Shown here piece by piece: positions 8,066 to 15,511 of a DNA stretch of 34,613 nt. The notes under the pieces were generated by a model. That model saw only the letters and a list, made by a program, of their open reading frames with translations, ran no database searches and was not told the DNA's origin. Source of the stretch: a virus; the IMG/VR virus record IMGVR_UViG_3300046169_000048, positions 1 to 34,613 of that record; one strand, given 5' to 3'. Position numbers and translations under genes: made by a program. Position 1 is the first letter of the stretch. Every line of letters starts with the position of its first letter.

Positions 8066-8572
8066 ATGAATATATTTGTCATAGACTCTAACCCTTCCAA
8101 AGCTGCTCGCCAGTTGTGCGATCAACATATCAATAAGATGGTTCTCGAATCCGCTCAGATGATAGCTAACTGTTTCTCACTAGAGACACTCGAGGATGCA
8201 CCTAAAACAAAGTCTGGTACAGCACGTAAGCATAGCTACTTCAATCATCCATGCAGTATCTGGGTGCGTGACTCTACGGCTAACCTTAGGTGGCTTCTTA
8301 ACCATGCCATAGCGATGGAGCGTGAGCGTATAGCTAGAGGCTACAAACCTCACTTCTCCATTGAGTTCATCAAGTGGGCTAAGAACAATATCAGCCTTAG
8401 TAACAATCCAGTCGCTAGGCGTACTGAGTTCGCCATTGCGATCTCCGAGAATATGACCTGCCGACAAGTACCCAAGTTCGATCAGCTAGATCGTGTGAGC
8501 CAATACAGGCTCTACTACAAGTACGACAAACCATTTGCTACTTGGAAGCGTAACAAACCTACTTGGATATAG
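8066..8572 (+). CDS. Pyrimidine dimer DNA glycosylase-like protein, 168 aa
   Basis: The N-terminal pattern MNIFVIDSNPSKAARQLCDQH and NKMVLESAQMIAN, then NHPCSIWVRDSTANLRWLLNHAIAM, match the phage family usually labelled pyrimidine dimer DNA glycosylase (T4 DenV-related). The expected role is excision of UV lesions or another abasic or modified-base reaction on DNA. It follows the protease-like gene by 13 bases in the same transcript. The family assignment is solid; activity is not shown by sequence alone. Confidence 0.7.
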   Translation: MNIFVIDSNPSKAARQLCDQHINKMVLESAQMIANCFSLETLEDAPKTKSGTARKHSYFNHPCSIWVRDSTANLRWLLNHAIAMERERIARGYKPHFSIEFIKWAKNNISLSNNPVARRTEFAIAISENMTCRQVPKFDQLDRVSQYRLYYKYDKPFATWKRNKPTWI

Positions 8573-8576
8573 GGTT

Positions 8577-8637
8577 AAAAAAAAGTTATAAAAAAGTTAT
8601 CAATATGCTTTACATTGTATATCTACTCAGCCATAAT
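8577..8637 (+). promoter_or_regulatory. Repeated strong promoter, copy 2
   Basis: TTTACA (8609-8614), a 17-base spacer and CATAAT (8632-8637), with an A-rich GTTA-containing upstream element. The sequence is almost identical to copy 1 from the A-tracts through the leader. It reads into the small membrane protein at 8679. Confidence 0.85.
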
Positions 8638-8678
8638 GGTGTTACACTTAAATTACTAACCTATAAAAAACACTACAA

Positions 8679-8807
8679 ATGTACTACTCAGAAAAAAATC
8701 GCAAATGCCCACTCGATGCTGCTATCATCAGAAACTGCTTAATCTTCGCAGGAATCTTAATCGCTCTCGCTATCAAAAACTGCGAGCCAATCATCTCTCT
8801 CATCTAA
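8679..8807 (+). CDS. Small single-span membrane protein, 42 aa
   Basis: The ATG follows the repeated promoter leader at the same distance as in the other copies, which decides this start. The N-terminal ten residues are polar and basic (MYYSEKNRKC). A hydrophobic span lies at about residues 14-32 (AIIRNCLIFAGILIALAI), and the C terminus is short. Strong early transcription of a tiny membrane protein suggests a role in host takeover or superinfection exclusion; this is inference. Confidence 0.6.
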   Translation: MYYSEKNRKCPLDAAIIRNCLIFAGILIALAIKNCEPIISLI

Positions 8808-8827
8808 CCTATATATCACTACTTATC

Positions 8828-9073
8828 ATGAAAAAACTTATCAAACTTATTTCGGTCGGCTCTTGCCTAGACATTGACGATCTTACTGTTTATCCTCTAA
8901 TCGCTGAGGGTGGCAAACCTGAACTCACAATGGGTCGCCCTCTTGTTGAGTGCCTCGAGAATCTCAACTGGTCAGTATCGGTATCCGATCATGACCTACA
9001 ATTAATTATAGAATCAATCGGCATAAATAAATTTGTCGACTGCGTTTCTGCTTCTGAATCTCTTACTAAATAA
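8828..9073 (+). CDS. Hypothetical protein, 81 aa
   Basis: The ATG at 8828 (MKKLIKLISVGSC) is preferred over an in-frame ATG at 8705, which would run through the small membrane gene in another frame. The protein has no recognisable motif; it is acidic and mixed alpha/beta. It is co-transcribed from promoter copy 2. Confidence 0.6.
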   Translation: MKKLIKLISVGSCLDIDDLTVYPLIAEGGKPELTMGRPLVECLENLNWSVSVSDHDLQLIIESIGINKFVDCVSASESLTK

Positions 9074-9095
9074 CTCATAACCTAAATACAAAATC

Positions 9096-9437
9096 ATGCA
9101 TAAAGCTATACTCATAAATCCCTCAGCACTCACAGTAACTGAGGCTACTGTAACTGATGATTATAAGGACATCCTGAATATGATCGGATGTCGTTGTTTC
9201 ACCTGCGTCAGAATAGATGCATACAATGTCGCCTACTGCGATGATGAAGGTCTCATCAATGGAACTGCCCATGGCACTAAGTTTAAGGCTGATGTTTATC
9301 CTGACGCAATCGCAGGTAACATTCTAATCCTTGGTGATGATGGAATGGGGGGTTCTACCGATGCAACTCTCTCGACTGATGAAGTCAGAAAGATGATGGA
9401 ATCATTCGTTATTTTCACAGCTAACCTTGGGAACTAA
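9096..9437 (+). CDS. DUF3846-like protein, 113 aa
   Basis: The layout MHKAILINPSALTVTEATV, then IGCRCFTCVRI, then YCDDEGLINGTAHGTKF and GNILILGDDGMGGSTD, resembles the DUF3846 family. That family is common in phage and plasmid accessory regions and often lies near anti-restriction genes. The biochemical role is unknown. It sits in the promoter-copy-2 operon. Confidence 0.6.
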   Translation: MHKAILINPSALTVTEATVTDDYKDILNMIGCRCFTCVRIDAYNVAYCDDEGLINGTAHGTKFKADVYPDAIAGNILILGDDGMGGSTDATLSTDEVRKMMESFVIFTANLGN

Positions 9438-9439
9438 TC

Positions 9440-9688
9440 ATGTTAAGTTACATATATTTCAATGACTTCTGCGATGCTTTCAGACGTATGGATCGCACCG
9501 ATCACTTCTCTGAAAAAGGTATGCAAGCATTATACGATTATCTTCAGGAAATAGATGATCATTATCACTTGGATGTCATAGGTCTGTGTAGCCAATATCA
9601 GGAACTCAGCGATAAGGAATTAGAAGATAACGAAAATCCTGACCTTATTGTCCGCTCATTTGATGGAGGTGCAATAGTCGAACCCTAA
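9440..9688 (+). CDS. Hypothetical phage protein, 82 aa
   Basis: The sequence resembles a widespread phage family of unknown function with the pattern FS..GM.ALYDYLQEI......LDVIGLCSQYQE. It starts two bases after the DUF3846-like gene and is followed at six bases by the endolysin. The function is not known; co-expression with early genes is inferred from the operon. Confidence 0.65.
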   Translation: MLSYIYFNDFCDAFRRMDRTDHFSEKGMQALYDYLQEIDDHYHLDVIGLCSQYQELSDKELEDNENPDLIVRSFDGGAIVEP

Positions 9689-9694
9689 AAAATC

Positions 9695-10096
9695 ATGGAC
9701 TTAGAATACAATATATCAATAATCACGCTTATCCTAGCTCTCATACAAGTAGAGTCTAGTGGCATTGACTCAGCCATAGGTGACAATGGTGCATCTTGGG
9801 GCTGCCTGCAAATGCAGGCTGCTTACGTTCAGGATGCGGCTGATCACGCTAATGAAAACTGGACTCACAAGGATGCCCTAAATCGTGACAAGGCTATCAG
9901 CATATTCACAGCATACATGGATCGTTATGCTACTGAGAAGCGTCTAGGTCGAAAGCCTACCGCTCAGGATATTGCTCGCATTCATAATGGTGGTCCAAAT
10001 GGTCACTTAAAGGTTGCAACTGAAAAATACTGGGTCAAAGTAAAGGCTCAACTAATTTCTAGCGGTGCGATTAACGCTACTGCGAAAAACAAATAA
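9695..10096 (+). CDS. Lysozyme-like / lytic transglycosylase endolysin
   Basis: LILALIQVESSGIDSAIGDNGASWGCLQMQ places the catalytic Glu at residue 20 in the SLT-type motif (E-S-S...G.S.G..Q). IARIHNGGPNG is the later substrate-cleft motif, followed by YWVKV. It should cleave the peptidoglycan glycan strand during lysis. The mildly hydrophobic N terminus is part of the fold rather than a clear signal peptide. It lies with accessory genes, away from the membrane lysis candidates at 5078-5924. Confidence 0.75.
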   Translation: MDLEYNISIITLILALIQVESSGIDSAIGDNGASWGCLQMQAAYVQDAADHANENWTHKDALNRDKAISIFTAYMDRYATEKRLGRKPTAQDIARIHNGGPNGHLKVATEKYWVKVKAQLISSGAINATAKNK

Positions 10097-10112
10097 ACAT
10101 AAATATAATCAT

Positions 10113-10676
10113 ATGGCTATATTACAAGCTCAAGCCGATAACAGTTCTGGCTTTCAAATAGATGAACTGGCTCCAAGTGGTGACTTTGTCGCTACCTGTT
10201 TAGATGTCTCCGATGAGTTCCAAGTGACTCGTCGCAAGTATCAGTCCGAGGAAACTGAACAAATTGATGTTACACGTTTCCTCTTCGGATTCAAAGCTGC
10301 CGATGGCAAGCTCTACAAGATCCAAACTTTCGAGATGAAGATTTCAGGTTCGCCTAAATCTACTCTCTACAAGTTCTTGTCAGCATGGCTCGGCAAAGCT
10401 CCTGCGATGGGCTGGGATTACTGCGAGATGGTCGGTAAAGGCTCTGTAATTAAGGTTGAGCAAACTACTAGTGCGATGGGTACGACATACTCAAAGATCA
10501 CAAGTATCACGCCTCCTAAGACTGCGTTGGCTGATTATACCGCTCAGGTAACTCCTGTTGCTGACTTCGGACATTCTGCAAGTACACCTGCTCCTGCCGC
10601 TGCACCTGCCGCTGCCCCAGTTGCTTCTGCTCCATCTGCGTTCGATCCGAATCAAGATGAGAACTGCCCATTCTAA
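10113..10676 (+). CDS. Single-stranded DNA-binding protein-like, 187 aa
   Basis: The start at 10113 (MAILQAQADNSSGFQ) is chosen over an in-frame upstream ATG that overlaps the endolysin gene. The first ~140 residues are an OB-like beta-rich domain with an aromatic/basic pattern. A Pro/Ala linker of ~25 residues then leads to the acidic tip DENCPF, the hallmark of SSB C-terminal tails that recruit replication proteins. It heads the replication group, ahead of the exonuclease. Overall sequence identity with cellular SSB is not evident. Confidence 0.65.
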   Translation: MAILQAQADNSSGFQIDELAPSGDFVATCLDVSDEFQVTRRKYQSEETEQIDVTRFLFGFKAADGKLYKIQTFEMKISGSPKSTLYKFLSAWLGKAPAMGWDYCEMVGKGSVIKVEQTTSAMGTTYSKITSITPPKTALADYTAQVTPVADFGHSASTPAPAAAPAAAPVASAPSAFDPNQDENCPF

Positions 10677-10702
10677 TCTAACCTGATTAGTTAATCATAA
10701 CT

Positions 10703-10734
10703 TGGCTGGCATCGCTTCCATGCGGTGTCAGTCA
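10703..10734 (+). terminator. Long hairpin after the SSB-like gene (possible terminator or RNA element)
   Basis: A 13-bp stem containing three G-U pairs (10703-10715 with 10722-10734) closes a six-base loop TTCCAT. No strong T run follows, only CATTTAA, so it may attenuate transcription rather than stop it. A second small hairpin CTAATC / GATTAG lies at 10673-10690. It could set the SSB gene at a higher level than the exonuclease. Confidence 0.55.
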
Positions 10735-10756
10735 TTTAACTCAAATAAAAAAAAAC

Positions 10757-11560
10757 ATGGCTACCTTGGAAAAAACTTCGAATCTCTCAGATTCACATTG
10801 GTACACGCTGGACGGAAAACCTGCGTACACTATTAAAAAAGCTAAGGGTGATGGCGATAGACCTACAACTCTACGTGACGCTCGCAAACATAACCTCTTG
10901 CCATCCGTAACGACTATCTTCGGAGTTATGGCTAAGCCTAGCTTGGAACGCTGGAAGATGGTCAAGACTGCTGAAGCTGCTATCGCTACTGAGCGTGATG
11001 CGGATGAGCCTGACGAAAGATACATACAGAGAATACTCGCTCGAAGTCGCTCTGAGACGTCTGAAGCTGCTGAGTTGGGTACAAAGGTACACGATGCACT
11101 CGATAACGCTCTCTGCGGTCGTGGAGAAGTCCCTGCTGACGTATCTAAGTACGTTGCACCTGCACTATTCCTGCTTGGTGGTTACGGAATCAAGAATCTT
11201 CAGACTGAAAAAACTGTCGTCAATAAATCAGAAGGCTACGCTGGTCGTGTAGATCTTATCGCTGAGTTTAATCATGGCTCACATATCGTCATCGACTTCA
11301 AAACTCGCAAGACTCAAGAGGATACAAAAGTTGTTCCTTACGAGTTTCAGGCTATGCAGATAGCTGCTTACGCTATGGCTGAGTTTGGCACTCTCGAAAA
11401 CGTCTACGGCTCTAACTTATACATCAGTACAACTGAGATTGGTAGAGTTGAAAAAGTTATATACGAGCCTGATCAACTTCAGGCTGAATACAAAACATTC
11501 TTACACATGAACGCTATGTGGCGTTACATCAAAAACTACGACCCTAGAGTCAACTCATAA
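10757..11560 (+). CDS. PD-(D/E)XK exonuclease, RecB/Cas4-like, 267 aa
   Basis: The signature includes LPSVTTIFGVMAKPSLERW at residues 48-66, GTKVHD with His112, YAGRVDLI with Asp166, VIDFKTRKT with Asp180 and Lys182, and QAMQIAAYA. This is the RecB-nuclease pattern of phage exonucleases (PDDEXK_1). It would resect DNA ends for recombination or degrade host DNA. It lies between the SSB-like and DnaA-domain genes. There is no recognisable single-strand annealing partner unless the SSB-like protein fills that role. Confidence 0.8.
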   Translation: MATLEKTSNLSDSHWYTLDGKPAYTIKKAKGDGDRPTTLRDARKHNLLPSVTTIFGVMAKPSLERWKMVKTAEAAIATERDADEPDERYIQRILARSRSETSEAAELGTKVHDALDNALCGRGEVPADVSKYVAPALFLLGGYGIKNLQTEKTVVNKSEGYAGRVDLIAEFNHGSHIVIDFKTRKTQEDTKVVPYEFQAMQIAAYAMAEFGTLENVYGSNLYISTTEIGRVEKVIYEPDQLQAEYKTFLHMNAMWRYIKNYDPRVNS

Positions 11561-11561
11561 A

Positions 11562-11873
11562 ATGAACTATCCTACTATAACATCAAAAATAATTCGCCCA
11601 TCAAATGTCATCATTACTGCTGCAAAGTTGTTTGATAAGCCTCAGAAAATAATTCGTGGTTCATCTAGACGTGCAAGTGTTGTGGCGATTCGTGATCTAT
11701 GCTTCAAAGTTTGCAAGGATCATTTATTCATGTCTGATCGAGAGATCGCACTAGCGTTCGGAAAAGAACGATCATCAGTAACTATCGCACTAATGCGTGT
11801 AAATAAAAACCTAGCAAAGCGTAACCAATATCAAGTAATGCTTGCTGAATTAGAAAAGGAATTAGAACTATGA
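11562..11873 (+). CDS. Stand-alone DnaA domain IV (DnaA-box-binding) protein, 103 aa
   Basis: Residues ~15-90 match the C-terminal helix-turn-helix domain of DnaA (Bac_DnaA_C). The core is SRRASVVAIRDLCFKVCK, then MSDREIALAFGKERSSVTIAL, which parallels the FGGRDHTTV signature. There is no AAA+ domain, so it can bind but not melt DNA. It may recruit or compete with host DnaA at the origin. The iteron cluster at 15271-15432 lies in the same replication region. Start and stop are tightly packed between its neighbours. Confidence 0.7.
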   Translation: MNYPTITSKIIRPSNVIITAAKLFDKPQKIIRGSSRRASVVAIRDLCFKVCKDHLFMSDREIALAFGKERSSVTIALMRVNKNLAKRNQYQVMLAELEKELEL

Positions 11874-12013
11874 AAGATTTGCATATAGAACGTGAGCGTA
11901 AAGAAGCGTTAAGAATCAAACTAATCGAGAATCGCTTAATAATTGTTAAGAAGCTAGAAACCTTGGAGCTTGCACTCGCTGCTCTAGGTGAGCAACTGAA
12001 AGATTGTAGATAA
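11870..12013 (+). CDS. Small coiled-coil protein, 47 aa, perhaps broken by a +1 shift
   Basis: It overlaps the DnaA-domain gene stop by four bases (ATGA). The product is one long charged helix (MKDLHIERERKEALRIK...). After the TAA at 12011 the +1 frame continues with an ordinary-looking acidic end (KELFPDDECESCQ, stop at 12051) that carries a CxxC pair. The +1 frame upstream is closed 18 nt before the stop, so the shift would lie between AAA and TAA. The full product would be about 60 aa. Confidence 0.5.
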   Translation: MKDLHIERERKEALRIKLIENRLIIVKKLETLELALAALGEQLKDCR

Positions 12014-12075
12014 GGAACTTTTTCCTGATGACGAATGCGAATCCTGCCAATAATTAACACTCAACTATAATACGT

Positions 12076-12396
12076 ATGCACGATAATAACTATGCGGTAA
12101 ATATTAGCTCTTTCGTCAGATGGGCTCATGAAAGAATCGCTAAGGAGATTGAGAGCAATGACAAGTGCGAGGCTGAGCATGGCTCTTCTAGCATCTCTGA
12201 CATAAGGTCTCGGATCTCTTACAAGTTGACTGATAAAGAAAAACTTGAATACATCAATCATATTGATTCCTTAAGATCAAAATATACAGCACTCGGATTC
12301 AGAGCAATCTGTAAGAAGGCTGGCATACATGATCAAACTTATTATAAATGGCGTAAGTCATTGAACCTCGGTAATTACAAACGTAAAAAGAAATAA
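12076..12396 (+). CDS. Helix-turn-helix DNA-binding protein, 106 aa
   Basis: The C-terminal half contains GFRAICKKAGIHDQTYYKWRKSLNL, a transposase-type helix-turn-helix, and ends in a very basic tail (NYKRKKK). The N-terminal half is helical and charged. No nuclease or transposase catalytic domain is present. It could be a phage transcription regulator or a replication accessory. The stop overlaps the next start by one base. Confidence 0.6.
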   Translation: MHDNNYAVNISSFVRWAHERIAKEIESNDKCEAEHGSSSISDIRSRISYKLTDKEKLEYINHIDSLRSKYTALGFRAICKKAGIHDQTYYKWRKSLNLGNYKRKKK

Positions 12397-12581
12397 TGTC
12401 AGATACTATATTCAATAAAACTACAGAGTCAGTCTTGGCTCGTGGACTACAAGCAATGACTAAAGCCTGTGATGCTTTATCCGCAGAAAACTCTAACCTA
12501 AAATCAGATATTGAGTCCCTACAAAATCAGGTGGTTCAACTAAAAGATAAGGTCGTAACAAATCTGGAGGAAAAAGAATGA
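12396..12581 (+). CDS. Small coiled-coil protein, 61 aa
   Basis: Residues 15-58 show heptad spacing (ALSAENSNLKSDIESLQNQV...KDKV), a dimeric coiled coil. No other motif is visible. It overlaps both neighbours, one base upstream and four downstream, where the next gene has a good Shine-Dalgarno. Function unknown. Confidence 0.55.
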   Translation: MSDTIFNKTTESVLARGLQAMTKACDALSAENSNLKSDIESLQNQVVQLKDKVVTNLEEKE

Positions 12582-12712
12582 TTGAAAATTTTGAATGCAT
12601 AAACTGTGGAGCTATCGAAGGTGATGAAATCGGTGAAGTAAAATTTAACATTAAGAGTCAAGTATGCGACATATGTTGTCATGACTTGTACGCAGATGAA
12701 GATGACGAATAA
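12578..12712 (+). CDS. Mini zinc-ribbon protein, 44 aa
   Basis: An unusually good GGAGG lies six bases before the ATG. The peptide has CINC (Cys7, Cys10) and CDIC (Cys30, Cys33), two CxxC knuckles 20 residues apart, the layout of a zinc ribbon. It ends in an acidic tail (ADEDDE). Small phage zinc ribbons often act as transcription or DNA-binding cofactors. The function is inferred only from the fold. Confidence 0.55.
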   Translation: MIENFECINCGAIEGDEIGEVKFNIKSQVCDICCHDLYADEDDE

Positions 12713-12715
12713 AAA

Positions 12716-13219
12716 ATGCACTACATAGGAATAGACTGTGGTCTTGATGGGGCTATCGCAATCGTTAGTGGAAACAATATTCACGCAATGATTGAGATGC
12801 CCACTATCAATAATGACGGAAAACGTGAAATCGACATTCATCGACTGAGCAATCTGTTTGATAATGATAACATCAGAAACTCCCATATCGCATACGTCGA
12901 AAACCCTGGTCACCATGCTCCTAGTGCTTCAGGTCTCAGGTCTATGACCTACTCATACGCTATCATAAAAACATTATTAATCGCCAATGGAATAGAGAAT
13001 CATTCTGTTATGGCTAGAACTTGGCAACGTGAGTTCTGGGAAAAACCTAAGGATTCTAAAATAAAATACGATACAAAAGCCTCCGCACTCAGCGTTGCTA
13101 ATAGGATTTGGTCAAAAACTGACTGGAGACGTACCCCTAGAAGTAAAAAATGCTTTGACGGATACGTTGATGCCGCTTTAATTGCAGAATATGGTCGTAG
13201 GAGGGATTCCAAGCGATGA
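12716..13219 (+). CDS. RuvC-like Holliday junction resolvase
   Basis: GIDCGLDGAIAIV puts a catalytic Asp at residue 7. AYVENPG gives Glu62, and FDGYVDAALIAEYG gives Asp148 and Asp152, the RNase-H/RuvC acidic set. At 167 aa it has the size of phage and bacterial RuvC. It would resolve branched DNA before packaging. The gene starts four bases after the zinc-ribbon stop, and its TGA overlaps the next ATG. Confidence 0.8.
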   Translation: MHYIGIDCGLDGAIAIVSGNNIHAMIEMPTINNDGKREIDIHRLSNLFDNDNIRNSHIAYVENPGHHAPSASGLRSMTYSYAIIKTLLIANGIENHSVMARTWQREFWEKPKDSKIKYDTKASALSVANRIWSKTDWRRTPRSKKCFDGYVDAALIAEYGRRRDSKR

Positions 13220-13419
13220 ATAAAAAAGAATTACAAATACAACTCAAAACACTAAATCAAGAAATATCATGCCAAATAGAAAAGAATCGCCAAATGGATA
13301 TGGAGCTGTTATTGTCTCCGCAGTCGAGCAGGCTAGAAAAACTGAAACTAAAAACTTCGATCTCGAAACTATCATCGGATGGATCAGAGATGGAAAAGGT
13401 AGATTCGCGACAAACGTAG
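13216..13419 (+). CDS. Possible small coiled-coil protein overlapping the primase gene, 67 aa
   Basis: A GGAGG at 13199 and an ATGA overlap with the RuvC-like gene support this start. The first 30 residues (MNKKELQIQLKTLNQEISCQ...) form a natural charged helix. The second half overlaps the better supported VirE-type N-terminal domain in another frame and looks like a shadow. It may be a short leader gene, or its 3' end may be displaced by one of the frame breaks common here. Confidence 0.35.
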   Translation: MNKKELQIQLKTLNQEISCQIEKNRQMDMELLLSPQSSRLEKLKLKTSISKLSSDGSEMEKVDSRQT

Positions 13420-13472
13420 CGAAAGTTAGAAAAGCTGTCGGTGATGGCAATAAAGAATTAGCATCGAGCTAA
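13269..13472 (+). CDS. N-terminal part of the VirE/BT4734-type primase-helicase gene
   Basis: The segment IIGWIRDGKGRFATNVAKVRKAVGDGNKE is the upstream part of the BT4734-like (VirE N-terminal) domain. The next conserved block, LPAVMFSGTFSKR, begins immediately downstream in another frame at 13493. The domain is thus divided between two ORFs. Continuity needs a -1 shift, or two +1 shifts, between 13446 and 13484. The upper part reaches the TAA after GAGC. Confidence 0.6.
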   Translation: MPNRKESPNGYGAVIVSAVEQARKTETKNFDLETIIGWIRDGKGRFATNVAKVRKAVGDGNKELASS

Positions 13473-13492
13473 AACTTAATCTTCCTGCCGTT

Positions 13493-15283
13493 ATGTTTAG
13501 CGGTACGTTCTCTAAGCGTTCATCCAGTAAGCTAGTTCAGCACTCAGGAATGATTTGCATGGACTACGACCATATGGATGAACCTGCATCAAAGATAGAT
13601 ACTTTACGCTTCGATCCCCACATCATCGCTGCTTTTGTTTCACCTTCAGGTAGAGGCATGAAAGTTATTGTCGCAATACCTGCTGGGGCTGAGGATCATG
13701 CACTCGCATTTGAAAGTGTTAAGAGTTACCTCGCTACTTATGACTTGGAGGCTGATGAGAGTGGTAAGGATGTTAGCCGTCTATGTTTTCTCAGCCATGA
13801 CCCTGAGGTACACTATGCACCTGATGCAGTTGAGCTTCCTATTATGCCTGTTGCGGCTTCAGAAGCTCCTCAGCAGGATCAAACTGAATCAACTGGCGAG
13901 CGTATCGGAGATAAATATCAATCGTCACCTGACGTACGTGAGCGTTCTGCTTCTTGCCTGACTAAACTTGGATGGCACATTGGTAGAGGAAATGCTGATC
14001 GCACATACTGCACTAGACCTAACAAGGATCGTGGAATATCTGGAGAACTACGCAATGATGGTTCTTTCTTTTGCTACACCGATGGAGCTTCGCCACTAGA
14101 GCCTAATGGTAACTATTCAGCCTTCGCACTATATACTATCACCAATCATGGCGGTGACTTCAAAGAGGCTACCAAGGAACTATCTAAAGAGTTTGGGACA
14201 TCTGAGCCTAGCATTAGTGGGCGTGACTTCTACGGAAAAGACATCGCTGTTACTGCCGACCCTGCCAGTCCTGAGGCTGTCGCTGATTTAGAAGATAACT
14301 TCCCACATTGGCAATGCGTTACAGAAATACCAAATGACCTAGAAAAACAAATCATGCAGGAATACCCTGTACTGATTGAGGGATTACTACATAGAGGTAC
14401 TAAGATGGTTTTCGGTGGCGGTAGCAAATCCTATAAAACTTGGACTCTGCTAAACTTAGCAATCAGCGTTGCTTCTGGCGGTAAATGGTTCGGACATCAA
14501 TGCGTTCAAACCAATCAAGATGTAATCTTTCTTAATTTCGAGGTTCCTCATCTCTTCTTCTGTCAGCGTGTCAGAAGCGTCTGTCAGGCGATGGGAATAG
14601 AACCTCCTAGCAACCTGCACGTATGGTCTCTTCGAGGTGTCTGCAATGACCTGAAGGTAATTATGCAGGTCATGAAAAAGCGAATCACAAATGGCTGTGC
14701 GTTGATGTGCATTGACCCAATATACAAAGCTCTAGGTGACAGAGATGAGAATAGTGCAGGTGATATGGGCTTACTTATGAATGAGGTTGAGGCTATTGTC
14801 GAGCAAACTGGTGCTGCTGTGGCTTTCGGAGCTCACTACTCTAAGGGAAATCAGTCCGAGAAGGATCCGTTAGATCGTATCAGCGGATCTGGAGTCTTTG
14901 CACGTGACCCTGATACCATTATGGGACTAACGGCTCATGAAGAGGAAAACTGCTATACTGTTCACTCATCACTCAGAAACTTCGCAGGTCGAGATCCCTT
15001 TGTTGTCGAATGGGACTTCCCAATGTTCAGTAAGCGTGATGACTTAGATGCCAATCGCCTACGTAAGCAGGGTCAGAAGGTCAGTCAGGCTTCTGTGTTT
15101 AAGGAACTAGAGAAAAGACTTCCTGAGGGTGCTAAGGCTTCTGAATTTAACTCAGAGTTTGCTGAGGAATATGGGGTATCGGTTAGGACTGTTCAGAGAT
15201 ATGTAAAGGAACTAAAAGCTGCAAATCGTGTCAGATTGACCTCTGGCAACCTATTTGCTCTGCGTGAAGAAACGACATCCTGA
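13493..15283 (+). CDS. VirE/RepA-type replicative primase-helicase, 596 aa
   Basis: Residues 1-110 continue the BT4734-like domain (FSGTFSKRSS, MDYDHMD, VSPSGRGMKVIV). A CHC2-like or D5-like middle follows. An AAA+ RecA-fold ATPase has a variant Walker A at 308-316 (GGGSKSYKT) and a Walker B ending at Asp408 (LMCID). The C terminus has a helix-turn-helix (ASEFNSEFAEEYGVSVRTVQRYV). This is the architecture of RepA/AAA_25 phage helicases and fits origin opening and priming. The Met used here lies inside a domain; see the N-terminal part at 13269. The 3' end contains the first iteron. Confidence 0.7.
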   Translation: MFSGTFSKRSSSKLVQHSGMICMDYDHMDEPASKIDTLRFDPHIIAAFVSPSGRGMKVIVAIPAGAEDHALAFESVKSYLATYDLEADESGKDVSRLCFLSHDPEVHYAPDAVELPIMPVAASEAPQQDQTESTGERIGDKYQSSPDVRERSASCLTKLGWHIGRGNADRTYCTRPNKDRGISGELRNDGSFFCYTDGASPLEPNGNYSAFALYTITNHGGDFKEATKELSKEFGTSEPSISGRDFYGKDIAVTADPASPEAVADLEDNFPHWQCVTEIPNDLEKQIMQEYPVLIEGLLHRGTKMVFGGGSKSYKTWTLLNLAISVASGGKWFGHQCVQTNQDVIFLNFEVPHLFFCQRVRSVCQAMGIEPPSNLHVWSLRGVCNDLKVIMQVMKKRITNGCALMCIDPIYKALGDRDENSAGDMGLLMNEVEAIVEQTGAAVAFGAHYSKGNQSEKDPLDRISGSGVFARDPDTIMGLTAHEEENCYTVHSSLRNFAGRDPFVVEWDFPMFSKRDDLDANRLRKQGQKVSQASVFKELEKRLPEGAKASEFNSEFAEEYGVSVRTVQRYVKELKAANRVRLTSGNLFALREETTS

Positions 15284-15432
15284 TTTATTTTACTATCTCT
15301 TGTGCTACAACTACTTACAAATAAAACGACATCTGAAACGACATACGTGACGTTTTTCTTAAAAAACGACGACATCCCTAAAGGTAACGACGTTTCCTTA
15401 TCTAACGACATCCCCACAGGGGAGAATGTCGT
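15271..15432 (+). repeat. Iteron cluster ACGACAT, candidate replication origin
   Basis: Direct copies of ACGACAT lie at 15272, 15326, 15338, 15369 and 15405. An inverted copy ATGTCGT lies at 15426, and a related AACGACGTT at 15386. Flanks are usually AA before and CC(C) after. A TTTTT...AAAAA inverted repeat sits at 15351-15368 and a CCCC/GGGG hairpin at 15411-15423. The cluster directly follows the primase-helicase gene, the usual place for iteron origins. Operators of a regulator are the main alternative. The rest of the 228-base gap holds only the palindrome at 15476. Confidence 0.6.
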
Positions 15433-15475
15433 CAGACAGGAATAAACAAACTGACGCTCATTTTACACAATGGGG

Positions 15476-15493
15476 TTGACATATATATATCAA
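15476..15493 (+). promoter_or_regulatory. TTGACA-containing near-palindrome before the gene at 15512
   Basis: The 18-base element starts TTGACA and ends ATCAA, forming an imperfect dyad around an AT run. It can serve as a -35 box or as an operator, or both. A clear -10 at 17 bases is absent (TAGGGC), so promoter strength is doubtful. Confidence 0.4.
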
Positions 15494-15511
15494 TGGTTTA
15501 GGGCTTAACTT

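Noticed and set aside
12536-12916. Overlapping minus-strand ORF of 126 codons near the zinc-ribbon gene
   Set aside because: The plus strand here has a good Shine-Dalgarno sequence and two CxxC pairs; the minus ORF is hydrophobic and without context.
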